Below are positions 52,076-61,375 of a stretch of 64,000 nt of DNA, piece by piece. How positions within the stretch are numbered: the first letter of the stretch is position 1; each line of letters starts with the position of its first letter. The notes under the pieces were generated by a model, which searched no databases, was not told where the DNA came from, and saw only the letters and a program-made list of their open reading frames with translations. The position numbers were made by a program, and so were the translations under genes. Origin of the DNA: Leucobacter tardus (GTDB lineage Bacteria > Actinomycetota > Actinomycetes > Actinomycetales > Microbacteriaceae); the NCBI RefSeq assembly GCF_017583045.1, contig NZ_JAGFBF010000004.1, forward strand, positions 186,001 through 250,000, written 5' to 3'.

Positions 52076-52930
52076 ATGGTGCCCGAAGACACTTGGCGAG
52101 GGAACAGTCGGGGATCCCGAGCGCGGGGAGACGACGCCCGGACGCAGATGGTGCAGCGGGCCATCGACCATGTCGAGTCCGTCGGTCTCACGCTCGGGGC
52201 GAGCGAGGGAGTGGTGCAGCAGCTCGCTGCTGACGCCGGTCTCTCGCAGCGGCAGTTCGCCCAGCTGTGGCCATCGACCGAGCTCTTCCTCGCCGACGTG
52301 TTCTGCGAACTCGCGGATCAGGCTCGCATCGACCGTGCGAACACGGAGACGCTGCTGACGACCTGGCAGTATCTCAGCGCGCGAACCGAGGATCTTCGTT
52401 CGGCCGAAGGCCGGCGCCGGGTGTTGATCGATGTGATCCGGACTGCGGCGGAATACAACTTCGATGTCGTGACGGCGTCGAGCAAGTGGCGCACGTACGC
52501 CGCGCTGTCGACCACCATCATGTCGTGGCCGGATGAGGCGGTGCGCACGCGTATTCTCGATGCGCTGCGCGCCAGCGAGCTCGCGTTCGCCGAGACGATG
52601 GAGAGCTTCTACCGAAACGTGCTCCCGACGGTCGGCTATCGATTGAAGCCGGTGTATCGCGGGGACTATCAGCCGTTCGTCGTCGCCGCGGCGTCGGTGA
52701 TCGAGGGGCTCGGCATCGTGCGGACCACGGTTCCGACGCTCGTCGAGGCCCGGTTCGATTTTCCGGTCGGCGAGGGGAGCGAGGAGTGGTCCATCGCCTC
52801 GCTCGCGTTCGTCGGAGTCGTGGACGCGTTCATCGAGCCCGACCCTGCGTTCGTCCCTGAAGAGGCGATCGGCCGGTTGAGCTCGGGCGTCGACGTCTCA
52901 CCGCACGCCTCGGCCGAATCCGAACGGTAA
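52076..52930 (+). CDS. TetR/AcrR-like transcriptional regulator
   Basis: A 284-residue DNA-binding regulator. The N-terminal helix-turn-helix region runs about residues 22-70 and includes VVQQLAADAGLSQRQFAQLW followed by ELFLADVFCEL, the TetR recognition layout. The remaining 200 residues are mostly helical and would hold the ligand pocket and dimer interface; this is longer than the usual 190-220 total. It is divergent from the acyltransferase-ThiF pair, so it probably controls that pair and itself. The ligand could be the acylated product, which is inference. Confidence 0.78.
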   Translation: MVPEDTWRGNSRGSRARGDDARTQMVQRAIDHVESVGLTLGASEGVVQQLAADAGLSQRQFAQLWPSTELFLADVFCELADQARIDRANTETLLTTWQYLSARTEDLRSAEGRRRVLIDVIRTAAEYNFDVVTASSKWRTYAALSTTIMSWPDEAVRTRILDALRASELAFAETMESFYRNVLPTVGYRLKPVYRGDYQPFVVAAASVIEGLGIVRTTVPTLVEARFDFPVGEGSEEWSIASLAFVGVVDAFIEPDPAFVPEEAIGRLSSGVDVSPHASAESER

Positions 52931-52970
52931 CGCGTCACGAGGCTCAGCGGGGCCGGATGAATCTCGGCGC

Positions 52971-55364
52971 TCAGTCGATGACGGCCCGGGTTCCGTGCCG
53001 CTGCAGCCGATCGCGGGTGAGAGCGAAGGAGACGGGCCGGCCGAAGTAGTATCCCTGTGCGCTCGCGGTGCCGAGTTCGCGCATGACCTCGACCATCGCG
53101 GCGGTTTCGATGCCCTCGACGACCATGGTGTACGAGAGATTGTCGCTGAAACCCTGCAACGCCTTGACGACCTCCCGTTGCCGCGCGTCGTCGAGATTGC
53201 TGATCAGGCTCTTGTCGATCTTCAGGATATTCATCGGGAAGTGGACGAGCGATCCCACCACAGAGTCGTCCGAGCCGTAGTCGTCGAGCGCGATGATGAT
53301 GCCGGCGGACTGGAGTGCCTCCGCATCGCGACGGAGTTGATCCGTCGCCGACCGCAGGGAGCGCTCGTTGAGCTCGATGCAGAGGGAGAGGTCGGGGTGC
53401 GCGCCCGCGGCCTCGCGCACGAAGGGTCCCAATTCGCGTTCGCTGATCTGTCCGAGCTCGAGGTTCACAGTGATGCAGCGGATACTCGGTGCGAGCGCGC
53501 GGAAGGACTCCGCCGCCTCGAGCGCGTTCCGCACGACCTGCCGTGTGAGCTCGTTCATGAGGCCGAGGCTCTTCGCGCGCGACACGAGCGAGGGAGGTGA
53601 GATGGGGCCGAGTTCGGGATCGACGTAGCGCACGAGGGCCTCGAACGCCCAGATCTCACCGCTCGTGAGGTCGACGATGGGTTGAAAGGCGAGCGAGAGT
53701 CGGTCGTTCTCGATCGCTCGCGCGACGATCTCGTTGGTCCGGGTCGAGCGATGCGTCGAGAGTCCGACGCTGCTGCCGTGGTGGAGGCCGGCGTCATGAC
53801 GCGACCGCTTCACCTGCAGCATGGCGCGATCGGCGTCTTCGACCAGGGTCTGCGCGTTGATCTCGCGATGACTCGAGAACGCGAGCCCAGCGCTCACCAC
53901 GGGTCGCAGCTGCTTCCCCTCGATGGTGAGGCGCTCGCTCAGCGCGTCGACGATGCGGTCGGCGTTCAGCTTGGCCTGATCGAGCGTGTCGAGGTCGGTC
54001 AGGACGACGACGAACTCGTCCCCGCCGACGCGGGAGACGAAGTCGCCACCCCCGGCGGTACGGCGCAGACGTTCGGCGATCGCGCGCAGAATCTCGTCGC
54101 CGGCTCGGTGACCGAAGTTGTCGTTCAGCTTCTTGAAGTTGTCGAGGTCGATGAAGAGGAGTGCGATGGCTTCGCGATAGGGGCGGTGCTCGTTGGCCTC
54201 CTCCAGCGCGCGCTGGAACGCACCGTAGTTCGGGAGTCCCGTGAGGGGGTCGCTGTTCGCGCGGTGTTCGAGGGCATCCACCTGGTACTGGATGCGTGCG
54301 GTCTCGCTGGCGACGTGCGCGAGCGTCGAGAGCGCGCGCTCGTCGTCGCGCGTGAAGGAGGCGCCGCCGATCTTTCGGGCGGCGATGAGGTACCGTTCGG
54401 CGTCGCCGCCGAGAAACACGGGGGCTCCGATCTCCGCGCCTTGAGGTCCGCGGTCCAGAATATCGACGTCGAGCGCGTCGACGATCGACTTGGCGCGGGC
54501 GCGGAGCGCTGCGGCCAGCGATGCACCCGATTCGAGCGGCAGTTCGACCGCGGCATCGACCACGGCGCTCAGTCGGTACTCGACATCGGTGTAGGCGCTG
54601 CGCCTGGCGAGCATGTGGCAGGTGGCCGCCGCGAGCAGCACGATGAGCGGTGTGCGGTCGGCATCGGGATCGCGTTCGAGCCAGGGGATCACGTATTCGT
54701 TGCACACGTTCATCGCGGTCGCCGCGAGGGTAACGGCGATGACGACACGAGCGACGCGCGACGGGCTCAAGCTGAATCGCCAGCCGTCGCCGTGGAACGG
54801 TGCGTCGAGCCGGTACCGGACGAACTCTCCGCAGAGGAACACCGTGTAGTAGGCGCAGGTGGCGAGCAGGAGTTCGGGGAGCAGCCACCACGTGCCGTCG
54901 GGCGTCACGGTCATCACCGAGACGAAGGCGAGGCCCGAGAGCGACCCGAGCCCGGCGAATCGCAGAGCATGCCAGACGTTGCGGCGGACGAAGCACTGCG
55001 CCAGGACGATGCCGATGGCCCACACGCCGACGACGACGAACGGCGAGACGTCGGGGTGAGGGATCGCGAGGAGAACGACCGCGACGCCGACCAGCGGAAA
55101 GCCGGGGGATGGGCCGACCCGCACCTGCATCGGCGCGCAGATGACGACGCTGCCGATCACCGTGAGTACGAGCGTCCACGACTCCGGCGGGGCGGAGACG
55201 AGCCCGATGACGGCGTATGCGATGGTCGCGATGGCGAGGAGGATGCAGGCGGAGCCGAAGATCACGCCCCGCCTCGTCGCTCGGTCGCGTCTGACCACGA
55301 TGCCTCTTCCGCTGGTGGGGAGATCCGCGGCATCGCGCGGATCTCGTTCCTGAGAGGTGTTCAT
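52971..55364 (-). CDS. Membrane GGDEF-EAL cyclic-di-GMP enzyme
   Basis: A 797-residue protein that can in principle make and break cyclic di-GMP. Six or seven membrane helices (about 35-250) form the sensor. A short GAF-like linker follows. The diguanylate cyclase domain keeps RVGGDEFVVVL; the inhibitory RxxD site is not present (GGGD in its place). The phosphodiesterase domain keeps EALVRY, Asn in VNLEL, CIELNE, the Asp pair in ALDDYGSD, LKIDKSL and VVEGIET, so all metal and catalytic positions look intact. Start ATG 55364 has no clear ribosome-binding site. The signal is unknown. Confidence 0.93.
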   Translation of the reverse strand: MNTSQERDPRDAADLPTSGRGIVVRRDRATRRGVIFGSACILLAIATIAYAVIGLVSAPPESWTLVLTVIGSVVICAPMQVRVGPSPGFPLVGVAVVLLAIPHPDVSPFVVVGVWAIGIVLAQCFVRRNVWHALRFAGLGSLSGLAFVSVMTVTPDGTWWLLPELLLATCAYYTVFLCGEFVRYRLDAPFHGDGWRFSLSPSRVARVVIAVTLAATAMNVCNEYVIPWLERDPDADRTPLIVLLAAATCHMLARRSAYTDVEYRLSAVVDAAVELPLESGASLAAALRARAKSIVDALDVDILDRGPQGAEIGAPVFLGGDAERYLIAARKIGGASFTRDDERALSTLAHVASETARIQYQVDALEHRANSDPLTGLPNYGAFQRALEEANEHRPYREAIALLFIDLDNFKKLNDNFGHRAGDEILRAIAERLRRTAGGGDFVSRVGGDEFVVVLTDLDTLDQAKLNADRIVDALSERLTIEGKQLRPVVSAGLAFSSHREINAQTLVEDADRAMLQVKRSRHDAGLHHGSSVGLSTHRSTRTNEIVARAIENDRLSLAFQPIVDLTSGEIWAFEALVRYVDPELGPISPPSLVSRAKSLGLMNELTRQVVRNALEAAESFRALAPSIRCITVNLELGQISERELGPFVREAAGAHPDLSLCIELNERSLRSATDQLRRDAEALQSAGIIIALDDYGSDDSVVGSLVHFPMNILKIDKSLISNLDDARQREVVKALQGFSDNLSYTMVVEGIETAAMVEVMRELGTASAQGYYFGRPVSFALTRDRLQRHGTRAVID

Positions 55365-55410
55365 TATGGCATGAGCTGTCTCGATCCGAGCGGTACTGCG
55401 TCGGCCAGTC

Positions 55411-56070
55411 TCATTCGGCCACCGCCACCCCGATCGCCTCGCCGATCACCCGCGCTCCGGCTGCAGTCGGGTGCACGCCATCAGAGGTCATCTCGGGCTC
55501 GAACCCGTCGCCGTCGCGCAGTGCTGCGGCGGCATCGACCCACTCCCACCCCTGTTCCTCGCTGAACGTGCGCAGGTACGCATTCAGTCGCACCGTCTCC
55601 GCCCGGGCGAAATCGTTCGGCGGCACCGACGAGAGGATGACCCGGTCGATCGCCGCGGTGTGCACGATGTCGCGCAGACTTGCGCCGATCTCGCGGTGGG
55701 ACCGTGCAGAGACGTCGTTGGTCCCGGCGAGCACGACCAGCACGTCGGCGTCGAACGGACCGGGGATCGCGGATGCCATGCGATCGGTCGTCGCCCCCCA
55801 CTCCGCCCATCCGCCGACGAACTCGATGTCGCGACTCTCGGCGTAGCTCACCCACGAGAGCGGACCGGGGATGCCGCCGTTCAGGTCCCGGCTGTCGCCG
55901 TCCGTGATCGAGTCGCCGACCGCCGCCATGCGGACCGCGTCAGAGTCCGGCTCGTCCCGGTGGGGAGGTGCGCTCGGTGGCGGTGGACCGGCGCAGGCGC
56001 TCGCCGCGAGCGCCATACCGGCGAGGAGCACTCCGGCGAACTTGGGCGCGGCGCGTCTGCGTCGTTCCAT
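55411..56070 (-). CDS. Secreted SGNH/GDSL hydrolase, probable lipoprotein
   Basis: Exported esterase or deacylase, 219 residues. The signal peptide ends ALAASAC with Cys26 as likely lipidated residue, although the -3 position is Ala rather than Leu. The SGNH blocks are present: Ser54 in VGDSITDGD, Asn in LAGTNDVS, and Asp197/His200 in SDGVHPTAAG. ATG 56070 is chosen because the hydrophobic signal follows and TACGCT lies 7 nt upstream; the frame is open for 61 more codons but would overlap the corA-like gene. Substrate unknown; polysaccharide or wall deacetylation would fit the family. Confidence 0.85.
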   Translation of the reverse strand: MERRRRAAPKFAGVLLAGMALAASACAGPPPPSAPPHRDEPDSDAVRMAAVGDSITDGDSRDLNGGIPGPLSWVSYAESRDIEFVGGWAEWGATTDRMASAIPGPFDADVLVVLAGTNDVSARSHREIGASLRDIVHTAAIDRVILSSVPPNDFARAETVRLNAYLRTFSEEQGWEWVDAAAALRDGDGFEPEMTSDGVHPTAAGARVIGEAIGVAVAE

Positions 56071-56077
56071 GCTACCC

Positions 56078-56083
56078 AGCGTA
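56078..56083 (-). promoter_or_regulatory. -10 box of the SGNH hydrolase gene, leaderless type
   Basis: TACGCT on the - strand ends 7 nt before ATG 56070. Confidence 0.5.
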
Positions 56084-56102
56084 GGGGACGGCGCGTCGGG
56101 CG

Positions 56103-56108
56103 TACACT
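56103..56108 (+). promoter_or_regulatory. -10 box of the CorA-like gene
   Basis: TACACT would start a transcript near 56115, with a 35-nt leader including GAGGAGG before ATG 56150. It lies back to back with the SGNH hydrolase promoter. Confidence 0.5.
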
Positions 56109-56149
56109 GTGACGGCCGCACCCGCTCCGAGTTGCCTGAGGAGGCACAG

Positions 56150-57265
56150 ATGAATCCGTCCCGCGACCGCGCGCCGGTCCGTAGACGCGAGACGAGCCGG
56201 AAGCGTGCCGCGGCGCGGCGCCTCCTCGCACCGGTCGCGACGGATCGACTCACGCGCTACGTGCGCGACGGCGAGGTGTCAGGAGCGCCCGCGGACGTCA
56301 CCGTCGCCGAGACGGTGGCGTTCGTCGAGGCTCAGACGGACCGGATGGCGATGCTGCTGTATCCGTCGCCGACAGAACCGGATGTCCGGGAGCTCGCCGA
56401 CGCGTGGGATCTGCATCCGATCCTCGTCGACGATCTGTTGCATGCCGGGCAGCGCCCGAAGCTCGAGCGCTACGGCGATGTCCTGTTCATCGTGGTGCGT
56501 TCGGCCTGGTACATCGATGAGCGCGAGGATGTGGACTTCGCGGAGTTCCATCTGCTCGTCCGGCCCGGAGCGGTCGCGGTGCTGTGCCCGGACGGCAGAT
56601 GGATCGACGGCATGCCCGGGTCCGATCTCAGTGCGTTCGCGTCGGAGGGCGCAGACCGTCGTGAGCGCACACTGCTCGCCGACGCGGAGCTGCTGCGGCT
56701 CGGTCCCGAGGCCGTCGTCTATCGCCTGCTCGACGCGATCGTCGACGGGTACGTGCCGGTGCTGCAGGGTCTCGGCACCGACAAGGAGCAGGTCGAGCGC
56801 CAGGTGTTCAGTGGCGACGACGGCGTCGCCGAGCGCATCTACCGGCTCAGTCAAGAGGTCATCGACCTGCAGCACGCCACGTCGTCGCTCTCCGAGGTCG
56901 TCCGTTCCCTGAACCGGGGGTTCGGCAAGTACGACGTTCCCGACGAGCTCCGCACGTATCTCGGCGACGTGTCCGATCACCTCGAGCGCGTGAGTGCGCG
57001 CGCGTCCGAGTACCGGGAGGCGCTCGCGCAGATCCTGAGCGTCAACGCGACGTTGGTGGCGCAGCGCCAGAACGAAGACATGAAGAAGATCTCGGGATGG
57101 GCGGCAGTGCTCTTCGCCCCGACGCTCATCGCCGCGGTGTACGGCATGAACTTCGATGTCATGCCCGAATTGCACTGGGGGTTCGGCTACCCGATGGCGG
57201 TCGGGCTCATGGTCGGGTTCGCCGGTCTGCTCTTCGGGCTGTTCAAGTGGCGCAAGTGGATGTGA
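56150..57265 (+). CDS. CorA-like magnesium/divalent cation transporter
   Basis: Pentameric cation channel of the CorA family, 371 residues. A long cytoplasmic N-terminal part (funnel and stalk helices, with HPILVDDLLHAGQRPKLE and QNEDMKKISGWAAV) leads to two C-terminal membrane helices with the selectivity motif YGMNFDVMPE between them and the basic end KWRKWM. ATG 56150 has GAGGAGG 5 nt upstream; the open frame reaches further but into the divergent gene. Mg is the usual substrate; Co or Zn cannot be excluded. Confidence 0.94.
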   Translation: MNPSRDRAPVRRRETSRKRAAARRLLAPVATDRLTRYVRDGEVSGAPADVTVAETVAFVEAQTDRMAMLLYPSPTEPDVRELADAWDLHPILVDDLLHAGQRPKLERYGDVLFIVVRSAWYIDEREDVDFAEFHLLVRPGAVAVLCPDGRWIDGMPGSDLSAFASEGADRRERTLLADAELLRLGPEAVVYRLLDAIVDGYVPVLQGLGTDKEQVERQVFSGDDGVAERIYRLSQEVIDLQHATSSLSEVVRSLNRGFGKYDVPDELRTYLGDVSDHLERVSARASEYREALAQILSVNATLVAQRQNEDMKKISGWAAVLFAPTLIAAVYGMNFDVMPELHWGFGYPMAVGLMVGFAGLLFGLFKWRKWM

Positions 57266-57350
57266 GCCGGTTGAACCGTGCCCGCGACGAGAGGAAGATG
57301 GGGGTGTCAGGTCAGACCCGCATCAACGAGTGAAATTCGGGAGCGCATCA

Positions 57351-59075
57351 ATGGTCACCGTTGCACAGAACATCGTCGACACCCTCGCCGCCAACGGAGT
57401 GGAACGGGTCTACGGAATCCCCGGTGATTCCCTGAACGGGTTCACCGACGCGCTGCGCACGTCGCCGATCGACTGGGTGCACGTGCGGCACGAGGAGGCC
57501 GCGGCGTTCGCGGCGTCCGGGGAGGCGGCGATCACGGGATCGCTCGCGGTGTGCGCGGGCAGTTGCGGACCTGGCAACCTGCATCTCATCAACGGCCTCT
57601 TCGACGCGCAGCGATCCCGGGTGCCGGTGCTCGCCATCGCGGCGCAGATTCCGAGCGACGAGATCGGCTCGAACTACTTCCAGGAGACGAAGCCGACCGA
57701 GCTCTTCCGCGATTGCTCGGTCTACGCCGAGCACGTGTCGACGGCGGAGCAGATGCCCCGGGTGCTGCGGATCGCCATGCAGACCGCGATCGAGAAGCGC
57801 GGGGTCGCGGTCGTCGTGATTCCGGGGGACGTCGCGCTCGCCGATGCCGTCGATACGACGGTGTCCACGCTCACGGACAATCACCCCAGGGTCATCCCCG
57901 CCGCTGCCGATCTCGCCAGGGCGGCCGCGCTGTTGAACACCGCCGAGCGGGTGACGATCCTCGCGGGCGCCGGCGTCGCCGAGGCGCACGATGAGGTCGT
58001 GGCGCTCGCCGACGCACTGGCCGCCCCCGTGGTGCACGCGCTGCGCGGCAAGGAGTGGATCGAGCACGACAACCCGTTCGACGTCGGCATGACGGGCCTC
58101 CTCGGTTTCGCGTCGGGGTATCGGGCGATGGAGTCGTCCGATGCCGTGCTCATGCTCGGGACCGACTTCCCGTACCCGCAGTTCTATCCCGAACACGCTG
58201 TGAAGATCCAGGTCGATCTGCGCGGCGAGAATCTCGGACGACGCACGCCGCTGGACATCGGTCTCGTCGGGGACGTCGCCGACACTGCGGAAGCCCTGCT
58301 TCCGCTCCTGCAGCCGCGACGGAGCCGCGCGCACCTCGAGAGCTCCCTCGATCACTACGCGAAGACACGGCGTCGCCTCGACGATCTGGCCACGCCGTCC
58401 GGCGCGGGCAAGCCGATCCATCCCCAGTACGTGGCGCGGCTCATCGACGAGATCGCCGCGGAAGACGCGGTGTTCATTCCCGACGTGGGGTCACCGGTGG
58501 TCTGGGCGGCTCGCTATCTGACGATGAACGGGCGTCGGCGCCTGATCGGCTCGTTCAGCCATGGTTCGATGGCGAACGCCCTGCCTCAGGCGATCGGCGT
58601 GCAGGCCACCGAGCGCACCCGGCAGGTCGTGGCGCTCGCCGGAGACGGTGGGCTCGCCATGATGCTCGGCGAGCTGCTCACCCTCGAACAGAACGCCCCC
58701 CTGCCGGTGAAGATCGTGGTCTTCAACAACTCGTCGCTGAACTTCGTGGAGCTGGAGATGAAAGCCGCGGGATTCGTGAACTCCGGCACCGGACTGACGA
58801 ACCCGAACTTCGCGGCGCTGGCCGAGGCAGTTGGCATCAGGGGCGTCCGAGTCACCCAGTCCGCCGACCTGGAGGAGGCGCTGCGCGACACGTTCGCCCA
58901 CGACGGTCCGGCGCTGATCGAGGTGGTCACCGACCGTCAGGAACTATCGATGCCGCCGTCGATCACGGCCGAGCAGATGAAGGGGTTCACGCTGTACGCC
59001 CTCCGGACCGTGCTCTCCGGGCGGGGCGACGAGGTCGTCGACCTGGCGAAGACCAACCTGCGACAGATTCTGTAA
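57351..59075 (+). CDS. poxB: Pyruvate dehydrogenase (quinone)/pyruvate oxidase-like, ThDP enzyme
   Basis: Peripheral membrane enzyme expected to convert pyruvate to acetate and CO2, passing electrons to quinone via FAD. The 574 residues have the ThDP N-terminal domain with the activating Glu in [13 protein letters not shown], the central FAD domain, and the C-terminal ThDP site [11 protein letters not shown]...VVFNN (GDG to NN). The length and the [10 protein letters not shown] start match PoxB rather than acetolactate synthase. GGGAG precedes ATG 57351. It is 4 nt before an acylphosphatase gene. Confidence 0.9.
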   Translation: MVTVAQNIVDTLAANGVERVYGIPGDSLNGFTDALRTSPIDWVHVRHEEAAAFAASGEAAITGSLAVCAGSCGPGNLHLINGLFDAQRSRVPVLAIAAQIPSDEIGSNYFQETKPTELFRDCSVYAEHVSTAEQMPRVLRIAMQTAIEKRGVAVVVIPGDVALADAVDTTVSTLTDNHPRVIPAAADLARAAALLNTAERVTILAGAGVAEAHDEVVALADALAAPVVHALRGKEWIEHDNPFDVGMTGLLGFASGYRAMESSDAVLMLGTDFPYPQFYPEHAVKIQVDLRGENLGRRTPLDIGLVGDVADTAEALLPLLQPRRSRAHLESSLDHYAKTRRRLDDLATPSGAGKPIHPQYVARLIDEIAAEDAVFIPDVGSPVVWAARYLTMNGRRRLIGSFSHGSMANALPQAIGVQATERTRQVVALAGDGGLAMMLGELLTLEQNAPLPVKIVVFNNSSLNFVELEMKAAGFVNSGTGLTNPNFAALAEAVGIRGVRVTQSADLEEALRDTFAHDGPALIEVVTDRQELSMPPSITAEQMKGFTLYALRTVLSGRGDEVVDLAKTNLRQIL

Positions 59076-59079
59076 CGCG

Positions 59080-59385
59080 GTGACTGCCGGAGAGCTCATG
59101 CGCCGCGTGCGGGTGACGGGACGTGTCCAGGGGGTGTCGTTCCGGGCGAGCTGCCGTGACGAGGCGCGGGCGCTCGGCGTCTCCGGATGGGTGCGGAATC
59201 TCGCCGACGGCAGCGTCGAGGCGGTGTTCGTCGGCGAAACGGCGCAGGTGGAGGCCCTGATCGACTGGTGCCGATCGGGCCCGCGGGGCGCGCGCGTCGA
59301 CGCGATCGACAGTGAGCGCATCGATGCGGCAGCCCTGTCCGCGTCCGATCGCCCGGAATCCGGAGCACGGTTCGCAGTGCGGTGA
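59080..59385 (+). CDS. acyP: Acylphosphatase
   Basis: Hydrolyses acyl phosphates such as acetyl phosphate. The 101 residues show the active-site Arg in [11 protein letters not shown] and Asn in [15 protein letters not shown]. It starts with GTG 4 nt after poxB, so the pair is one operon; the link makes sense because acyl phosphates are near acetate metabolism. The C-terminal 20 residues are less typical. Confidence 0.92.
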   Translation: MTAGELMRRVRVTGRVQGVSFRASCRDEARALGVSGWVRNLADGSVEAVFVGETAQVEALIDWCRSGPRGARVDAIDSERIDAAALSASDRPESGARFAVR

Positions 59386-59459
59386 CGCGGCACCCTACGC
59401 CATGAGCGCGCTCGGGTGAAAGGGGCCCACCGCGCCGCGCGACCGCGGCCCGACGCGGA

Positions 59460-59465
59460 TACGAT
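59460..59465 (+). promoter_or_regulatory. -10 box of the PKS operon, leaderless type
   Basis: TACGAT ends 6 nt before ATG 59472 with no ribosome-binding site. Confidence 0.6.
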
Positions 59466-59471
59466 GGGCAG

Positions 59472-60617
59472 ATGGTCCGCGACGCCCGAGACGAGGGATC
59501 CCCTCCGCAGCCGAGCATCGTCGCGCTCGGAACGGCGGTGCCCGAAACGGTCATCACCCAGGATCGGGTGCGCGACCTGTTCGTCGCGCACGCCGCTGAC
59601 GACCGGCGCGCCGCACGCATTGTCCGCGCGGTGTTCGACTCGGCGGCGATCGACTCGCGCCGCACCGTGGTGCCCGAGCTCGGCGGCCGAGGCACCGGCC
59701 CCTTCGTGGATCGCGACACCGGGCGAATCGGTGTTCCCTCGACCGCCGCCCGGAACTCGCGCTACGCCGCCGCCGCGCCCGACCTCTTCGCTGCGGCGGC
59801 GACCGAGGCGCTCGCCGCCGCCGGTGTCGCACCGGGAGCGGTGACCCACGTCATCACGGTGTCCTGCACCGGTTTCTTCGCTCCGGGGCCCGAGTTCCGT
59901 CTCGTCACCGACCTGGGACTCGACCCGACGGCGCAGCGGTACCACCTCGGATTCCAGGGGTGCGCCGCCGCGATCCCGGCGCTGCGCATGGCCGCCCAGT
60001 TCTGCACGGCGGATCCGACGGCCGTGGTCCTCGTGGTGTCCGCCGAGCTGTGCTCGCTGCACATCCAGGCGTCGACGCACCCCGATCAACTCGTGTCGTC
60101 GGCGATCTTCGCGGACGGCGCCGCCGCCGCGATCGTCTCGGCCGATCCGGAACTGAGCCGCGGCCGCCCGTACCTCGAGATCGGGGCGTTCGGGACCGTC
60201 ATCGCGAGCGAGGGAGAGGCGGATATGCGCTGGACGATCGCCGATGCCGGATTCGACATGACGCTCACCCCTGAGGTGCCCCGTATCGTCGGGCGCGAGG
60301 TCCGCGCGGCGCTGTCCGGGCACGACATCGATGCGGATCCGCCGTCGCGATGGGCGGTGCACCCGGGAGGTCGTTCCATCCTCGACCGCGTGGAGTCGGC
60401 ACTCGACTTGTCGGATGACGCGCTGGCGACGTCGCGTGCTGTCCTCCGGCGCTTCGGCAACATGTCGTCGGCGACGATCCTGTTCGTGCTGCGCGATGTC
60501 CTGGGTGCGCCGGACCTGACTGACGGAGAGCGCGTGCTCGCCGCCGCGTTCGGGCCGGGGCTGACCGTCGAATCAGCATCCCTCCGCGTCCGAATGCCCG
60601 CGGAGCCGCGTTCGTGA
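59472..60617 (+). CDS. Type III polyketide synthase (chalcone/alkylresorcinol-synthase-like)
   Basis: Condenses an acyl-CoA starter with malonyl-CoA units and cyclises the product, probably to an alkylresorcinol, pyrone or hydroxylated aromatic. The 381 residues hold the triad Cys164 (GFQGCAAA), His297 (AVHPGGRS) and Asn330 (FGNMSSAT), the Cys at the same number as in plant chalcone synthase. SCTGFFAPG marks the family. It is first of a three-gene operon with coupled stops and starts, ending opposite a UbiA gene. Starter and chain length cannot be read from sequence. Confidence 0.93.
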   Translation: MVRDARDEGSPPQPSIVALGTAVPETVITQDRVRDLFVAHAADDRRAARIVRAVFDSAAIDSRRTVVPELGGRGTGPFVDRDTGRIGVPSTAARNSRYAAAAPDLFAAAATEALAAAGVAPGAVTHVITVSCTGFFAPGPEFRLVTDLGLDPTAQRYHLGFQGCAAAIPALRMAAQFCTADPTAVVLVVSAELCSLHIQASTHPDQLVSSAIFADGAAAAIVSADPELSRGRPYLEIGAFGTVIASEGEADMRWTIADAGFDMTLTPEVPRIVGREVRAALSGHDIDADPPSRWAVHPGGRSILDRVESALDLSDDALATSRAVLRRFGNMSSATILFVLRDVLGAPDLTDGERVLAAAFGPGLTVESASLRVRMPAEPRS

Positions 60618-61375
60618 CGCTCGCGCGCCGCGACACCGAACTTCGCGAGCTCATGGATGCGGACGATTGCGATCCGGTGCGTCTCGACCGGACGCTCCGT
60701 CGATTCACCGTGATCAACCAGCTCGTCGGAGGCTGGGCCACGGTGGTGCGACGCGAGGTGCTCACGCGACTCGACGATGCGCGACGAACGGGCGCGACGG
60801 TGCGGGTGCTCGATGTCGGGTGCGGGGGAGGCGACGTGCTGCGCGGCGTCGTCGCGCGTCTCCGGCGTCACGGGCTGCACGTCGAGGGGGTCGGGATCGA
60901 CCCGGACCCCAGAGCGATCGCCGTCGCGACTCGGATCGAGAGCCCGGGGATCACCTACCGGGCCGTCCACGCGGAGGAACTCGCCACGGCGATGCCCGCG
61001 TCGGGGGAGACCTTCGACCTCGTCATCTCGAATCACGTGCTCCACCACCTGACCGGTCCGCAGCGTCGCTCGTTCCTCGCGGCGACCGCGTCGCTCGCCT
61101 CTCGTGTCGTGATCCACTCCGACATCAGGCGTGGACGTCTCGCCTACATGCTGTACGCGCTGCTCGCGATCCCGTTCGCGCGGGGAACCTTCCTGCGCGT
61201 CGACGGACTGCGCTCGATCCGACGCTCCTACCGCGCGGGCGAGCTCGCGGAGGTCGTGCCGCGCGGATGGCGGGTGCGACCCAGTCGACCGTTCCGACTC
61301 CTCGCAGTGTACGAGGCGGGATCGGCCCCTGGTCGGTCATCGCAGCGCGGCCGGGACGGGTCCGGTCGTGATTGA
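60614..61375 (+). CDS. Class I SAM-dependent methyltransferase
   Basis: Probably methylates the polyketide product of the preceding gene. The 253 residues have motif I VLDVGCGGGDVL, the acidic DPDP after strand 2, and DLVISNHVLHHL as motif IV/post-IV. A helical N-terminal part and a C-terminal hydrophobic segment (YMLYALLAIPFARG) may form the substrate pocket. GTG 60614 overlaps the PKS stop as GTGA. O- versus C-methylation is open. Confidence 0.88.
   Translation: MTLARRDTELRELMDADDCDPVRLDRTLRRFTVINQLVGGWATVVRREVLTRLDDARRTGATVRVLDVGCGGGDVLRGVVARLRRHGLHVEGVGIDPDPRAIAVATRIESPGITYRAVHAEELATAMPASGETFDLVISNHVLHHLTGPQRRSFLAATASLASRVVIHSDIRRGRLAYMLYALLAIPFARGTFLRVDGLRSIRRSYRAGELAEVVPRGWRVRPSRPFRLLAVYEAGSAPGRSSQRGRDGSGRD

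Noticed and set aside
57351-59075. Acetolactate synthase as identity of the ThDP enzyme
   Set aside because: [10 protein letters not shown], the overall length and C-terminal part fit pyruvate oxidase/PoxB; no regulatory subunit gene follows.
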